IMG/VR virus record: IMGVR_UViG_3300024320_000046
Coordinates: 1 to 23,254 of that record
Direction: 5' to 3' (one strand)
Length of the DNA stretch: 23,254 nt
From: a virus
Below the pieces are notes generated by a model that ran no database searches, was not told where the DNA came from, and was given only the letters and a program-made list of their open reading frames with translations. Position numbers and translations under genes: made by a program. Numbering within the stretch: the stretch's first letter is position 1; every line of letters begins with the position of its first letter. Shown here piece by piece: positions 13,649 through 21,179 of this stretch.

Positions 13649-14604
13649 GCAAACTTACCCTCCACCCAATCTCTTGTGTAATTGTTTCCTTGCTTTGCAA
13701 AGAAGTCGTGTAAAGAACCACTATTAATATTTTTATAAAACCAACTACTAATAGGGTCATACTCTACATTGTACATAGGTTTTATATCTAATTGTGATAA
13801 ACAAATATTTAATCTTGATTGTATAAAGTTTTTCATTTGTTTAGCAGTAATACCCTTGATATCTCCTTGTTCAAATATCATATCTATTATTCTACATTCA
13901 TGTTCGTATATTTGTTCACAAGTTTTTTTAATTTTTACTACAAGCTTTTGATAGTCTTTGTCACTAACATTAGTTTCTTTCTTTAACTCTCTGTGTAACC
14001 AAGCCCCAGCCTCGCTGTGTAAGTTCTCATCTCTAACTGAGAAGTTAATACCAGCAGTCATATTCATTAGTTTGTTTTTACCTTCCGCTTGGAAATGTTT
14101 TAGGAAAGCAAAGTTACTGTACAATATTGCACCTTCAGCAATACTACCAATAGCAGTAATGTACAATGGGTCTTTATCTTTAAACTGCCTACCTATCCAA
14201 TCCATTCTATCCTTTAATGTTTTATCTTTAGCATATCCAGAGTAGAAATTATCTGTATCTATTCCTAATACTTCATTTATCTTACGATAAAATTTAGCAT
14301 GTACTGCTAGTTCAACTGTTGCAAAACTACTACTCATAGCTTGTACTTCGTGTCTTGGAAAAGTATCTCTAATAAAACCACCCCAATAATTCTCACCTAC
14401 TTCTAACTCATACATAGTAAAAAGTTTTAGGACAGTCGTAACACCATGCAACTCTTGGGGTGTTAGTTTAGTTTTTAAATCATGTAGGTCTTTTTCCATT
14501 TCTATTTCGTGGGGTGTCCAAAAAATATCTTGTTGTTGCTTAGTAAATATATCAGCTTCTTTGTATTCTGTTACATAGTTGTTATCATTAATTAATAAAC
14601 TCAT
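13642..14604 (-). CDS. nrdB: Class I ribonucleotide reductase, small (beta) subunit
   Basis: 320 residues; houses the dimetal and radical cofactor needed by NrdA. Recognised ligand motifs: acidic Glu66 or Glu68 in FTMYELEVGENYW, Glu98 and His102 in VELAVHAKFY, Glu157 in IAEGAILYSNFAF, and Glu193 and His196 in RDENLH. Spacing from Glu98 to His102 is x3, whereas the usual class I pattern is E-x2-H; aligned on His, the radical Tyr is Tyr106, while aligned on Glu that position is Phe105. C-terminal SSWFYKNINSGSLHDFFA contributes to subunit interaction in relatives. ATG 14604 follows GGGGAGA. Identification as NrdB is firm; cofactor type is open. Confidence 0.92.
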   Translation of the reverse strand: MSLLINDNNYVTEYKEADIFTKQQQDIFWTPHEIEMEKDLHDLKTKLTPQELHGVTTVLKLFTMYELEVGENYWGGFIRDTFPRHEVQAMSSSFATVELAVHAKFYRKINEVLGIDTDNFYSGYAKDKTLKDRMDWIGRQFKDKDPLYITAIGSIAEGAILYSNFAFLKHFQAEGKNKLMNMTAGINFSVRDENLHSEAGAWLHRELKKETNVSDKDYQKLVVKIKKTCEQIYEHECRIIDMIFEQGDIKGITAKQMKNFIQSRLNICLSQLDIKPMYNVEYDPISSWFYKNINSGSLHDFFAKQGNNYTRDWVEGKFAW

Positions 14605-14605
14605 T

Positions 14606-14821
14606 TTATTCTCCCCTTAAATCTTTTTTAATTTGACTTATTTTTATTTCTATCTTGTCTTCAAACCTTTCCACTAAATCTTCTGAACTTATTTCTAGTA
14701 CTTCCATCAAAGTAATTTCATCTATATCTTTTAATTTTATACATAGTTCTTCAAATGTCATTCCAAATTTTTGTTCTTCTTGGCCATGTTTGTAATCAAG
14801 AAAGTTTAATATATCACCCAT
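14606..14821 (-). CDS. Small acidic conserved phage protein upstream of nrdB
   Basis: 71 residues from ATG 14821, whose A is also the last base of the upstream stop (TGATG); a GTG one codon earlier is in frame but the ATG sits better behind AGAGG. The sequence GDILNFLDYKHGQEEQKFGM then FEELCIKLKDIDEITLMEVLEISSEDLVERFEDKIE is acidic and helical. The 'L-L/M-E-x-L-E-[IL]-S-S-E-[DE]-[IL]-V-x-R-F-x-D' stretch is one I associate with a small uncharacterised phage family often beside the endonuclease I gene. It ends one base before the nrdB start codon. Function unknown; a regulator or partner of its nuclease neighbour is possible. Confidence 0.6.
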   Translation of the reverse strand: MGDILNFLDYKHGQEEQKFGMTFEELCIKLKDIDEITLMEVLEISSEDLVERFEDKIEIKISQIKKDLRGE

Positions 14822-15249
14822 CACACACCTCTTAAATGTTCCTGCCTATATTTGTATTTATCTTCTTCATTCAATGACATATATTTTTTTAGTTTATCAC
14901 ATTCTTTAACTGTAAAGAAAGCGAACTCTTCCTTAAAACACCATTGACCCATATTTAATTTACTACCTTTCCTAACTTTTTTAAAGGGGTCGGATAAAAT
15001 AAATATTAGTTCTTTGTCGGGGTAATGTTTCTTAACTGATTTATACTTAAGTGTATCTCCTGCCCTAAAAAAACCTTTACATTCTATCAGTACGTTACCT
15101 TTAACGAAATCAGGTACATACTTACGGTGAACTATATAGGGCATTCTCTCCGGTTCAAAAACAAAACCCATCCCTTTTGTCTTTGCTGCGAAGGTACTTT
15201 CTAATCCACTTCTGTATATGTTTTTATTTCTTTTTTGTCTTACTTTCAC
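14821..15249 (-). CDS. Endonuclease I, Holliday-junction resolvase (T7 gp3-like)
   Basis: 142 residues, near the 149 of T7 gp3. The enzyme cuts branched DNA and helps degrade host DNA and resolve replication intermediates. Catalytic signature: YRSGLE with Glu17, YVPDF with Asp47, and IECKG with Glu56 and Lys58, in the same order and spacing type as T7 Glu20, Asp55, Glu65, Lys67. The start is GTG at 15249, supported by AAGGAG 8 bases upstream; the next Met comes after the first catalytic residue and is ruled out. It overlaps the exonuclease gene by 26 bases. Confidence 0.9.
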   Translation of the reverse strand: MKVRQKRNKNIYRSGLESTFAAKTKGMGFVFEPERMPYIVHRKYVPDFVKGNVLIECKGFFRAGDTLKYKSVKKHYPDKELIFILSDPFKKVRKGSKLNMGQWCFKEEFAFFTVKECDKLKKYMSLNEEDKYKYRQEHLRGV

Positions 15250-15961
15250 TTGTTAACTCCTTAACAAAATCCAAGGGGATTTGTTTGTTTTTCTGCAGCA
15301 TCCATAGTAACTGTGCATTTTCTACGGCTCTTTGAAAACCGTCAGGAGCAAACTCTTTTTGATATAGGTCTAGCACTACTTTATCCCATTCTTCCCTAGG
15401 AGTATTATTAAGAAGTTTGGTAGCCTTCTTCTCACCTATACCATGTATACCAATAATGTTATCAACTTTATCACCCGTTAACATTTGCTTATAAAAGAAT
15501 TGTTCTCCGTCTTGAGCTGTAACATCTTGCCAAGTTTCCTTGACATAATTATAATGCTTACCCTCCACCATTAATAAATCTTTATCAATAGTAGCTATTA
15601 CTGTATCTTCCGTTTGAGATAAAGATAATGCATCATCAGCTTCCATGCCGTTAACTATCTGAGCTTTGTATTGTGTTACTAGATAGTCTTTAACAAGCTG
15701 ATAGTGAACTGGTTTATCTACACCAGACCTATTAGCTTTATAATCTTCTCTAATTTTATATCTGAAATTATTTTTACCAGATAAGAAAATTTTGTAAGTA
15801 TCACACTCTGTATTATTTAAAATATTATTTACAAATGTCTTACAAGAGTAAAGGGTATAAGGAACAGGCTCTGCCGTAACTTCACCTGTTTCCTTATCCT
15901 TTTTCTGACATGCAAACCCAATTCTATAAACTATTGGGTCTCCGTCTATTAACAACTTCAT
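15224..15961 (-). CDS. 5'-3' exonuclease / flap nuclease (T7 gp6-like)
   Basis: 245 residues. Metal-binding acids are visible in order: LIDGDP (Asp6, Asp8), basic arch KIREDYKANR (about 69-78), GMEADDAL (about 104-111), TIDKDLL (about 123-129), MLTGDKVDNIIGIHGIG (about 158-174) which leads into the helix-3-turn-helix EKKATKLL. This is the FEN/5'-3' exonuclease family; in T7 the homologue removes RNA primers and degrades host DNA. No Shine-Dalgarno stands before ATG 15961 and the upstream SSB stop is only two bases away (TAACTATG), so translation likely depends on the SSB gene. Confidence 0.88.
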   Translation of the reverse strand: MKLLIDGDPIVYRIGFACQKKDKETGEVTAEPVPYTLYSCKTFVNNILNNTECDTYKIFLSGKNNFRYKIREDYKANRSGVDKPVHYQLVKDYLVTQYKAQIVNGMEADDALSLSQTEDTVIATIDKDLLMVEGKHYNYVKETWQDVTAQDGEQFFYKQMLTGDKVDNIIGIHGIGEKKATKLLNNTPREEWDKVVLDLYQKEFAPDGFQRAVENAQLLWMLQKNKQIPLDFVKELTSESKTKKK

Positions 15962-15963
15962 AG

Positions 15964-16614
15964 TTAAAAGGGTATTTCTTCTGCAAACTCTGTGTCTGCT
16001 ACTGCCTTTGCTTTAACAGGCGTACTTTTTTCAACTACTGAGCCATTAACTCTTTTATCATGCAAGTATTTAACTAAACCAAACATAGCTTTAGTGGCTA
16101 TATTGTTTTCGTCTTCCGCATCTCCTACTGACATTTGAGCAGTTGCTGCGGGTGGTACTTGGTCTTGATATTTAGCAGGTATAGCGGACATGCTACTTAT
16201 ATTATCATAAGTTCTATCCCCAGACTTGCTATGAGAAACGACAACATTGATTGGCATACCTAATACCTTATCCCAATCTGCTACCTCACCATCTCTGGCT
16301 GTGGGTACAAACATTTTGTAATACTTATATTCGTTACCACGTTCATTCATAGTTTGGAATATGTTGAAAGGTTTAGACCATAAGATTCTTGGTAATGTAC
16401 CGCCATCTGATAAAGTCTGCTCCTGTCCTACTAACTCAATACCTAAAGAAAGCTGTTGAGCTGGTGGTTTTTCCTCACCCGCAAAGTTTCTTTCCTGTAA
16501 GCCTAAGTCAGCAACATAAACTAAACGACCTTCATGTTCACCTTCTGGCACATTAGTGTACTCTATAGTAGAAGTACTCTTCTCTGCTTGGGGTGATACT
16601 CTATTTATTGCCAT
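15964..16614 (-). CDS. Single-stranded DNA-binding protein (T7 gp2.5-like role)
   Basis: 216 residues. The C-terminus is acidic and ends EFAEEIPF, the tail with terminal Phe found in ssDNA-binding proteins that contact polymerase and helicase. The first 150 residues are beta-rich (IEYTNVPEGEHEGRLVYVAD, QQLSLGIELVG, LPRILWSKPFNIF, KYYKMFVP, INVVVSHSKS), consistent with an OB fold, followed by a Pro/Ala linker. Position between polymerase and exonuclease supports the call. I recognise the N-terminal half as a marine-phage SSB type, though divergence from T7 gp2.5 is large. Good GGAG before ATG 16614. Confidence 0.75.
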   Translation of the reverse strand: MAINRVSPQAEKSTSTIEYTNVPEGEHEGRLVYVADLGLQERNFAGEEKPPAQQLSLGIELVGQEQTLSDGGTLPRILWSKPFNIFQTMNERGNEYKYYKMFVPTARDGEVADWDKVLGMPINVVVSHSKSGDRTYDNISSMSAIPAKYQDQVPPAATAQMSVGDAEDENNIATKAMFGLVKYLHDKRVNGSVVEKSTPVKAKAVADTEFAEEIPF

Positions 16615-16646
16615 AGTTTAATCTCCATTGTTGTTAATACTACTTC

Positions 16647-16674
16647 AGTATATCATACTCAATGTATTTGTGAA
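16647..16674 (-). promoter_or_regulatory. Candidate sigma70-like promoter before the SSB gene
   Basis: On the minus strand TTCACA (16674-16669) and TATACT (16652-16647) are separated by 16 bases; each matches 5 of 6 consensus bases. It overlaps the 3' end of the polymerase gene and lies about 33 bases before the SSB start. In AT-rich DNA such matches arise by chance, so confidence is limited. Confidence 0.4.
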
Positions 16675-18509
16675 TAGTCTTTTCCAAAAGAAATATCACA
16701 ATCCAAGTCTCTGTTTAGTTTCAGAAGCTTGTTCACATTTTGTATAGATTCTTTTAATATTGCTGTTACTTCCTGTTGTTTATTTTCCTGTAATTCTAGG
16801 ATAACTTCATCATGGAACTGAGCTGTTAATTGCTTTCTTTTCCTTACGATAAAGGCTAACCACATATCAAAGCAATATGTACCTGTACCTTGATTCAGGG
16901 TAGAGAACTTATCTTTATCTGCTTTAAGATAATAATATAATTCAGATACAGGATTCCAAAGCCACATTTTTTCATCCACTATTTTAACTTCACAATCCTT
17001 TGCTATCTCTTTTAATGACCAGTTTCTTTTCCAATATGCTTTGTGTATTTTAGTAGCTTCACCCTCACTAATACCTAACTGTCTTGATAAAGTAGTAACA
17101 CCTGCTCCATAAGTACAGGCATAGTTACCACCTTTGTAGTTATGTCTGAGTTGTGATACTTCATCAGTCTTGTTACCGGATTTATATTTATCAACTTGTT
17201 CTTGTGTTACTGCACCTGCTGACAATGCTAAATCTAAATGTGGGTCAAAGCCCTCCGTTGTCATAGCTGTTACATATTCTGGGTCGTACTGCCACATGTA
17301 ATGCTGTTTAGTTCTATCCTCTAAACTAGCCATATCAGAACCACATAATGTATGGTTATCTTTTCTTACTGTAAATAAAGAACGTAACTCTTTACCGTAC
17401 GGTTTACGGTCAGATGGTAAGTTAACACAGACTGCATGCTTAAATCTTAGTGTATTAGTAAAGCCTTGTATTCTGGCCTCAACAAAACCATCATCATTAG
17501 CATTTTCTAATAGACCCTGTACTGCACCTATCCTATGTTTAACTACAGTCATAGTTCTTAGATGTTCTAACTCTGGATTATCCTTAATTAAAATGTCTAT
17601 CGATTCACACAAGTTACCATCTGGTTTTTTAATTTGAGGTATGCTTTTACCATCACCGTTATAAGAATAAGTAGCGGGTTGCCAACCTAATGATTCTAAC
17701 CAATCCTTTATTTGAGGTACACTACTAGGGTTAGGCTCATTGTAACCAGTCACTACAGTTATATCACCGTCATAATCAAACGGTAAGTTTTTCTCTTTCG
17801 TTAACTCATCCCACTTAATACCAGTAGCGGATAGGCTACCATCTTTTTTATAGGGTTTAGCAGGGCGGGTACGCTTTGCCATCTTAGGTACTTGTGGCAT
17901 AACACTAGCCAATGCATCAACCGCTACTTGATAGTTAGTTGTTAATTCTTTATGTAATTTATGAGCCTTGTCTATATCAAGTTGCCATTGACTAGCCTCT
18001 TGCATTGCAGCACAACTCATCTTATGTTCTAAGTATCTAATTAATTTATTACTATCTTTACCCTCATAAAGTTTTTCTAACATAGAACTTTGTTTTTCCC
18101 AGAGTAAGGTATTAATCTTTACATCTTCCTCACATCTTTCTACATAAACTTCTAGGGCTAGGTTCTCCCAATCTTCCACTACAGGTTTAGCTACCCCTAA
18201 TCTTTCTCCCCAAAATTTAAGTCCATGCTTACCAATTTCAGGGGTGAGATACCAACTAAGAGCAGTTGTATCTACAATGTGAGCTTGTAATTTAATATCA
18301 AGTATTCTTTCTATAACAGGTTTATCGTAACGAATAAAGTTATGACCTATTAATCTGTCTTCACTAGTTAAAGTGTAAAAGAACTCTGTCATTTCTGGGT
18401 AGTTAGTTAGTGTGTATAATTCTTTTGTGTCCATATTATAAATGGATGCACAATGTATAAGACTAGGTTTAAGTCCATCCGTTTCTATATCGCATACATA
18501 ATCTGTCAT
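16659..18509 (-). CDS. Family A DNA polymerase with 3'-5' exonuclease (T7 gp5-like)
   Basis: 616 residues (T7 gp5 has 704). Replicates the phage genome. Exonuclease domain: CDIETDGL (Asp7, Glu9), GHNFIRYDKPV (Asp62), CEEDVKIN (Asp129). Polymerase: motif A SDMASLEDR with Asp392 and Glu397; motif B R455-H-N-Y-K459-G-G-N-Y463-A-C-T-Y467-G; motif C QFHDEV with His566, Asp567, Glu568. Tyr463 occupies the position equivalent to E. coli Pol I Phe762 and T7 Tyr526. The PNPSSVPQIKDWLESLGW segment (about 260-276) matches the T7-type thumb region. All catalytic residues are present, so it should be active. The start overlaps the primase-helicase stop (ATGA). Confidence 0.95.
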   Translation of the reverse strand: MTDYVCDIETDGLKPSLIHCASIYNMDTKELYTLTNYPEMTEFFYTLTSEDRLIGHNFIRYDKPVIERILDIKLQAHIVDTTALSWYLTPEIGKHGLKFWGERLGVAKPVVEDWENLALEVYVERCEEDVKINTLLWEKQSSMLEKLYEGKDSNKLIRYLEHKMSCAAMQEASQWQLDIDKAHKLHKELTTNYQVAVDALASVMPQVPKMAKRTRPAKPYKKDGSLSATGIKWDELTKEKNLPFDYDGDITVVTGYNEPNPSSVPQIKDWLESLGWQPATYSYNGDGKSIPQIKKPDGNLCESIDILIKDNPELEHLRTMTVVKHRIGAVQGLLENANDDGFVEARIQGFTNTLRFKHAVCVNLPSDRKPYGKELRSLFTVRKDNHTLCGSDMASLEDRTKQHYMWQYDPEYVTAMTTEGFDPHLDLALSAGAVTQEQVDKYKSGNKTDEVSQLRHNYKGGNYACTYGAGVTTLSRQLGISEGEATKIHKAYWKRNWSLKEIAKDCEVKIVDEKMWLWNPVSELYYYLKADKDKFSTLNQGTGTYCFDMWLAFIVRKRKQLTAQFHDEVILELQENKQQEVTAILKESIQNVNKLLKLNRDLDCDISFGKDYSQIH

Positions 18510-20161
18510 CTTGCTTTACCCCACCTGTCCGGCTCTAAATAAGTTACTGTCTCTTCATCAAAGTATACATCACAGCTATAGCTTTGTCCAAAGTCTCGGT
18601 CATACAACATCTGAAAGGTGGACATATTCTTTCTTTCCGGTGAACACTCTTCCGTTCTATCCCTCATAATACCATGGCCATAGTGAAACCACTTTTCCAT
18701 TGCCCTACTTCCAGTAAATTCAGAACTTAAAACTTTAGCCCCTTGCTCATGGGTCTTAGCACCTTTTGGTTTAGGGTTAACATGAGAATAACAGAATATA
18801 GTAATAGGGTAATTCTGTACTAGGTCTGCCATATCAGTACATATTTCATTGAGCTTATCATTGGCAGTACTAGAGTCAAAGCGACTGACCAATGCAGTCA
18901 ACGGGTCTAGTATAAATATATTAATACCATCTAACAAATGCATTTCCTCTATTGCTACTCTTATATCTTCCCAATCCCTACTACCTGACCTATCGTAAAA
19001 TCTAACTTTACCCTCTAATGATTCTAAAGTATCCCTTAGTAATTCGTCTGAGTATTCTTTATCAGGTCTAGTAAAATCTAACTTAGCTTCTTTACTTGCT
19101 AACTTCTTAGCAGTTTTTACGGGTGAGTTTTCTAAATCAAATATGCCTACCTTTACTTTCTCATTGTATACGAGATGATGTACTAACTGATAGCAATGGT
19201 CACTCTTACCAATCTTAGGTGCTGCTCCAACCACATGAATTGTATGTGGTCTAATACCAAAACAAGCCCTAGTAACAGTAGCCCAAGGGAATGTTAAACC
19301 CATCTGGGGTTTCTCCATAGCCTTATCTATAAAGTCAGACACATCTACTACTTCACCCTGTCTTAAAACTTGAGCATTCCAAACAGTAGCTTGATATAAT
19401 TCCTTTCCTTTACCTTTTACTAACATATCACTAGCATCTTTCTCTGAGAGTATAGCTACCTTTGCTAGTGGTATAATCTTTAGTGCATCTTTCGTTGCTT
19501 TCTTTCCTGCACTATCGTTATCGAAACATAAGATAACTTCCTGATATTTATTTATAAAATCTCTGTTGTGCAGTAAGTCTTTACTAGCAGATGTTGCACC
19601 ACGAGTAAGAGATACAACCGCAGGTTTATACTGTGCATACTTAGGCGGGGTGTTGTCTAGTATAACTTGATGTAAGGCCATAGCATCTAGCCTACCCTCA
19701 GTTATAAATAGTTTACGGGAGAGGGGTACTATACTTTGTCCCCATAAATCAAACTCACCCTTTCTATTACCAACTGCTTTAAAGTTTTTATTTATACAAT
19801 CCCTAACTTCATAGCCTATTAGCTCACCGTTGTTATGGTCAGGGTAGTAGTGTTCTGTTATCGTAGTGCCGTCTACTTCGCTTAAAGCTAACCTGACACC
19901 ATAGTATTCTACGGTATCTTTACGAATAAGACGGTCAGGTATCTCTAAACTTTTTAAGTTACTGATATCTGGCATAGTCATAACTGTTGATTCCTCTTTG
20001 TATTTAATTTTGGTGGTGTCTTGCATGGGGTCATACGTTTCACAAGCAAAGCAATAAGAATTTTGTGTACCATCTTCCTGTACAAATACCTGTTTTCCAT
20101 CTGAACTCCCGCAATCCTTACAGGATATTTTGTGTAATGGTTTTCCCCTTGATTGTCCCAT
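18506..20161 (-). CDS. Primase-helicase (T7 gp4-like)
   Basis: 551 residues, close to T7 gp4 (566). It unwinds DNA and makes RNA primers at the fork. Zinc-binding domain: Cys14-x2-Cys17 and Cys37-x2-Cys40. TOPRIM primase: FITEGRLDA (Glu155) and CFDNDSAG (Asp214, Asp216). Linker about 265-290. RecA-like helicase: Walker A GAAPKIGKS (312-320), the ENSP region (344-347) after FDLE, Walker B NIFILDP (Asp419), sensor His460 (YSHVN), and Arg486 in TGSRAMEK as likely arginine finger. All parts appear intact. It begins two bases after the small upstream gene with only a weak A-rich ribosome binding site, so coupling is likely, and overlaps the polymerase start by four bases. Confidence 0.95.
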   Translation of the reverse strand: MGQSRGKPLHKISCKDCGSSDGKQVFVQEDGTQNSYCFACETYDPMQDTTKIKYKEESTVMTMPDISNLKSLEIPDRLIRKDTVEYYGVRLALSEVDGTTITEHYYPDHNNGELIGYEVRDCINKNFKAVGNRKGEFDLWGQSIVPLSRKLFITEGRLDAMALHQVILDNTPPKYAQYKPAVVSLTRGATSASKDLLHNRDFINKYQEVILCFDNDSAGKKATKDALKIIPLAKVAILSEKDASDMLVKGKGKELYQATVWNAQVLRQGEVVDVSDFIDKAMEKPQMGLTFPWATVTRACFGIRPHTIHVVGAAPKIGKSDHCYQLVHHLVYNEKVKVGIFDLENSPVKTAKKLASKEAKLDFTRPDKEYSDELLRDTLESLEGKVRFYDRSGSRDWEDIRVAIEEMHLLDGINIFILDPLTALVSRFDSSTANDKLNEICTDMADLVQNYPITIFCYSHVNPKPKGAKTHEQGAKVLSSEFTGSRAMEKWFHYGHGIMRDRTEECSPERKNMSTFQMLYDRDFGQSYSCDVYFDEETVTYLEPDRWGKAR

Positions 20162-20163
20162 GA

Positions 20164-20346
20164 TTAGTCTATTCTTTTTCTAAGTTCTTCCATAAAGTAT
20201 TCCTCCCCATGCTTTTCAATTATTTCGACAGCATCAGCAATACACCAGTTTAATTTCATTTCATCCATAAGTTCTTGTGTCATTATTTCATCTTTATTAA
20301 TGACATCTTGTAATGTTTTTACTTTGTATTTTTCTTCTTCAGTCAT
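20164..20346 (-). CDS. Small acidic leader protein of the replication operon
   Basis: 60 residues, no membrane span, rich in Glu, Lys and Asp (MTEEEKYKVKTLQDVINKDE, then a helical remainder ending FMEELRKRID). A very strong ribosome binding site (AGAGGAGGAA) precedes it, and it is the first gene after the minus-strand promoter at 20374-20403, so it should be highly translated early. It ends two bases before the primase-helicase. Not recognised; a small host-takeover or regulatory protein is possible. The strong signal and tight coupling argue it is real. Confidence 0.6.
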   Translation of the reverse strand: MTEEEKYKVKTLQDVINKDEIMTQELMDEMKLNWCIADAVEIIEKHGEEYFMEELRKRID

Positions 20347-20373
20347 ATTTCCTCCTCTGTTTATGTACGAAAT

Positions 20374-20403
20374 ATATTAAGGGATAAGGGTTCTAGCTGT
20401 CAA
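20374..20403 (-). promoter_or_regulatory. Promoter of the replication/nrd operon
   Basis: On the minus strand a perfect -35 TTGACA (20403-20398) and a TAATAT -10 (20379-20374) are 18 bases apart. The inferred start is about 20365, giving a leader of about 20 bases that carries the AGAGGAGG ribosome binding site of the 60-residue gene. Two TAAGGG repeats (20378, 20385) lie across its -10 and spacer. Confidence 0.65.
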
Positions 20404-20450
20404 GATATTTATTTTACTACTGAGTATTTACTTTTACTAAAAAATATGAT

Positions 20451-20479
20451 ACCCTCTAAGGGTGTTGTAGGGTAACAAC
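20451..20479. repeat. Two abutting inverted repeats in the divergent control region, candidate operator
   Basis: First repeat: ACCCT-CTA-AGGGT (20451-20463). Second: GTTGT-AGGGTA-ACAAC (20464-20479). Arms are perfect 5-mers and the two sites touch. The core (T)AAGGG also appears as direct repeats at 20378-20383 and 20385-20390 inside the minus promoter and again in both inverted repeats as AGGGT. Location between two divergent promoters suggests a regulator-binding site; an origin-related role is an alternative. Confidence 0.45.
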
Positions 20480-20492
20480 TAATATTAATATA

Positions 20493-20522
20493 TTGACTTA
20501 CAGCAATGATGAAAAATACTAT
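20493..20522 (+). promoter_or_regulatory. Promoter of the small rightward operon
   Basis: TTGACT (20493-20498), an 18-base spacer, and TACTAT (20517-20522). A start near 20530 would give a leader of about 40 bases to the ATG at 20569. It lies 13 bases downstream of the second inverted repeat, a suitable operator distance. Confidence 0.55.
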
Positions 20523-20568
20523 AGTTATTTTATAACACATTTGATTAATAACAATGGAGTATATACTT

Positions 20569-20757
20569 ATGATAGATAAAAAGTTATCGGATGTAAACAT
20601 TGAAGACATGCAGAGTAAGGGTATAAATGTAGTTTTATCACCCAAAGCTAACAGGAAAAATGCTAGTAAAAGTGTACCTGCAATAGAGCCAGAAAGATTG
20701 TTCGTTATCTTCTTAGCCTTTCTTTGTTTATCCGTACCTGTATGGCTATTCTTATAA
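20569..20757 (+). CDS. Small protein with C-terminal membrane anchor
   Basis: 62 residues from ATG 20569, chosen because TGGAG (20555-20559) stands 9 bases before it; the ATG at 20554 overlaps that signal itself and is less likely. Residues 1-40 are polar (IDKKLSDVNIEDMQSKGINV then KANRKNASKS), and the end LFVIFLAFLCLSVPVWLFL (about 43-62) is one membrane helix. It is the first gene behind the plus-strand promoter. Not recognised. A tail-anchored early phage protein acting at the host inner membrane is the simplest reading. Confidence 0.55.
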   Translation: MIDKKLSDVNIEDMQSKGINVVLSPKANRKNASKSVPAIEPERLFVIFLAFLCLSVPVWLFL

Positions 20758-20760
20758 GAT

Positions 20761-20970
20761 ATGAGTAGTGAAGTCTTACTAACTATGGGATGTTGGTTGA
20801 CCTTAGGGTTTCTTTACCTTGTAGCTTACCCAACATCCAATTTACTGCACGATTTTAGATACAAAAGGGATGAGTTAAAGGATGAAGTGATAGTCATTAG
20901 AATATTTTACATTGCTTTATCGTTCTATATACTATGTTTTATTACTAAGGCCATAGTATTAAATACATAA
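20761..20970 (+). CDS. Small two-span membrane protein
   Basis: 69 residues with two hydrophobic helices, about 5-24 (VLLTMGCWLTLGFLYLVAY) and 45-65 (VIRIFYIALSFYILCFITKA), separated by a charged loop (HDFRYKRDELKDE). Size and topology fit a class II holin, but it lies away from the late genes and beside early-type small genes, so holin function is not favoured. It starts three bases after the preceding stop with a poor ribosome binding site, suggesting coupling. Function unknown. Confidence 0.5.
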   Translation: MSSEVLLTMGCWLTLGFLYLVAYPTSNLLHDFRYKRDELKDEVIVIRIFYIALSFYILCFITKAIVLNT

Positions 20971-20980
20971 AAGGATTTTT

Positions 20981-21172
20981 ATGAGATGTACTGTTTGCAA
21001 TAACCTACTGACTGATGAAGAATCTGTAAGGAAATACCCCGCAACACACCCACTGTTTAATAATTATATTGATACTTGTACGGAGTGCCTTGAACAAATT
21101 AGAGAGATTGAAAGAGACTATGAAGAGTCTAAAAAAAAGAGGGGCAATGTTACACCCCTCAAACATACATAG
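20981..21172 (+). CDS. Small Cys4 zinc-ribbon-like protein
   Basis: 63 residues. MRCTVCNNLLTDEESVRKYP gives Cys3-x2-Cys6, and DTCTECLEQIREIERD gives a second C-x2-C at about 33 and 36, a likely structural zinc site. The layout C-x2-C-N-x-x-L-[TS]-[DE]-x-E-[ST]-x-R ... D-x-C-x-x-C is familiar from short phage proteins of unknown role. AAGGA lies before the ATG. The last 42 bases contain a complete minus-strand terminator, so the C-terminus KKKRGNVTPLKHT is partly shaped by that signal. Confidence 0.62.
   Translation: MRCTVCNNLLTDEESVRKYPATHPLFNNYIDTCTECLEQIREIERDYEESKKKRGNVTPLKHT
21131..21160 (-). terminator. Rho-independent terminator of the microprotein operon, inside an opposing gene
   Basis: Read on the minus strand GAGGGG (21160-21155) pairs with CCCCTC (21144-21139) around a 10-base loop and is followed by eight T residues (21138-21131). 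It lies 19 bases after the stop of the 21180-21389 gene and entirely within the 3' end of the plus-strand zinc-ribbon gene. Confidence 0.85.
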
Positions 21173-21179
21173 CAAGTAT

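Noticed and set aside
13218-14245. Several plus-strand open frames of 60-95 codons opposite the nrdB and nuclease genes
   Set aside because: All lie antisense to clearly identified minus-strand genes and have low-quality, Leu/Ser/Phe-rich translations typical of shadows.
20409-20645. 78-codon minus-strand frame across the divergent control region
   Set aside because: It would run through both the inverted repeats and the plus-strand promoter and overlap a gene with a better ribosome binding site.
20761-20970. Calling the two-span membrane protein a holin
   Set aside because: Topology fits, but it sits in an apparently early small-gene unit without lysis neighbours, so the evidence is insufficient.
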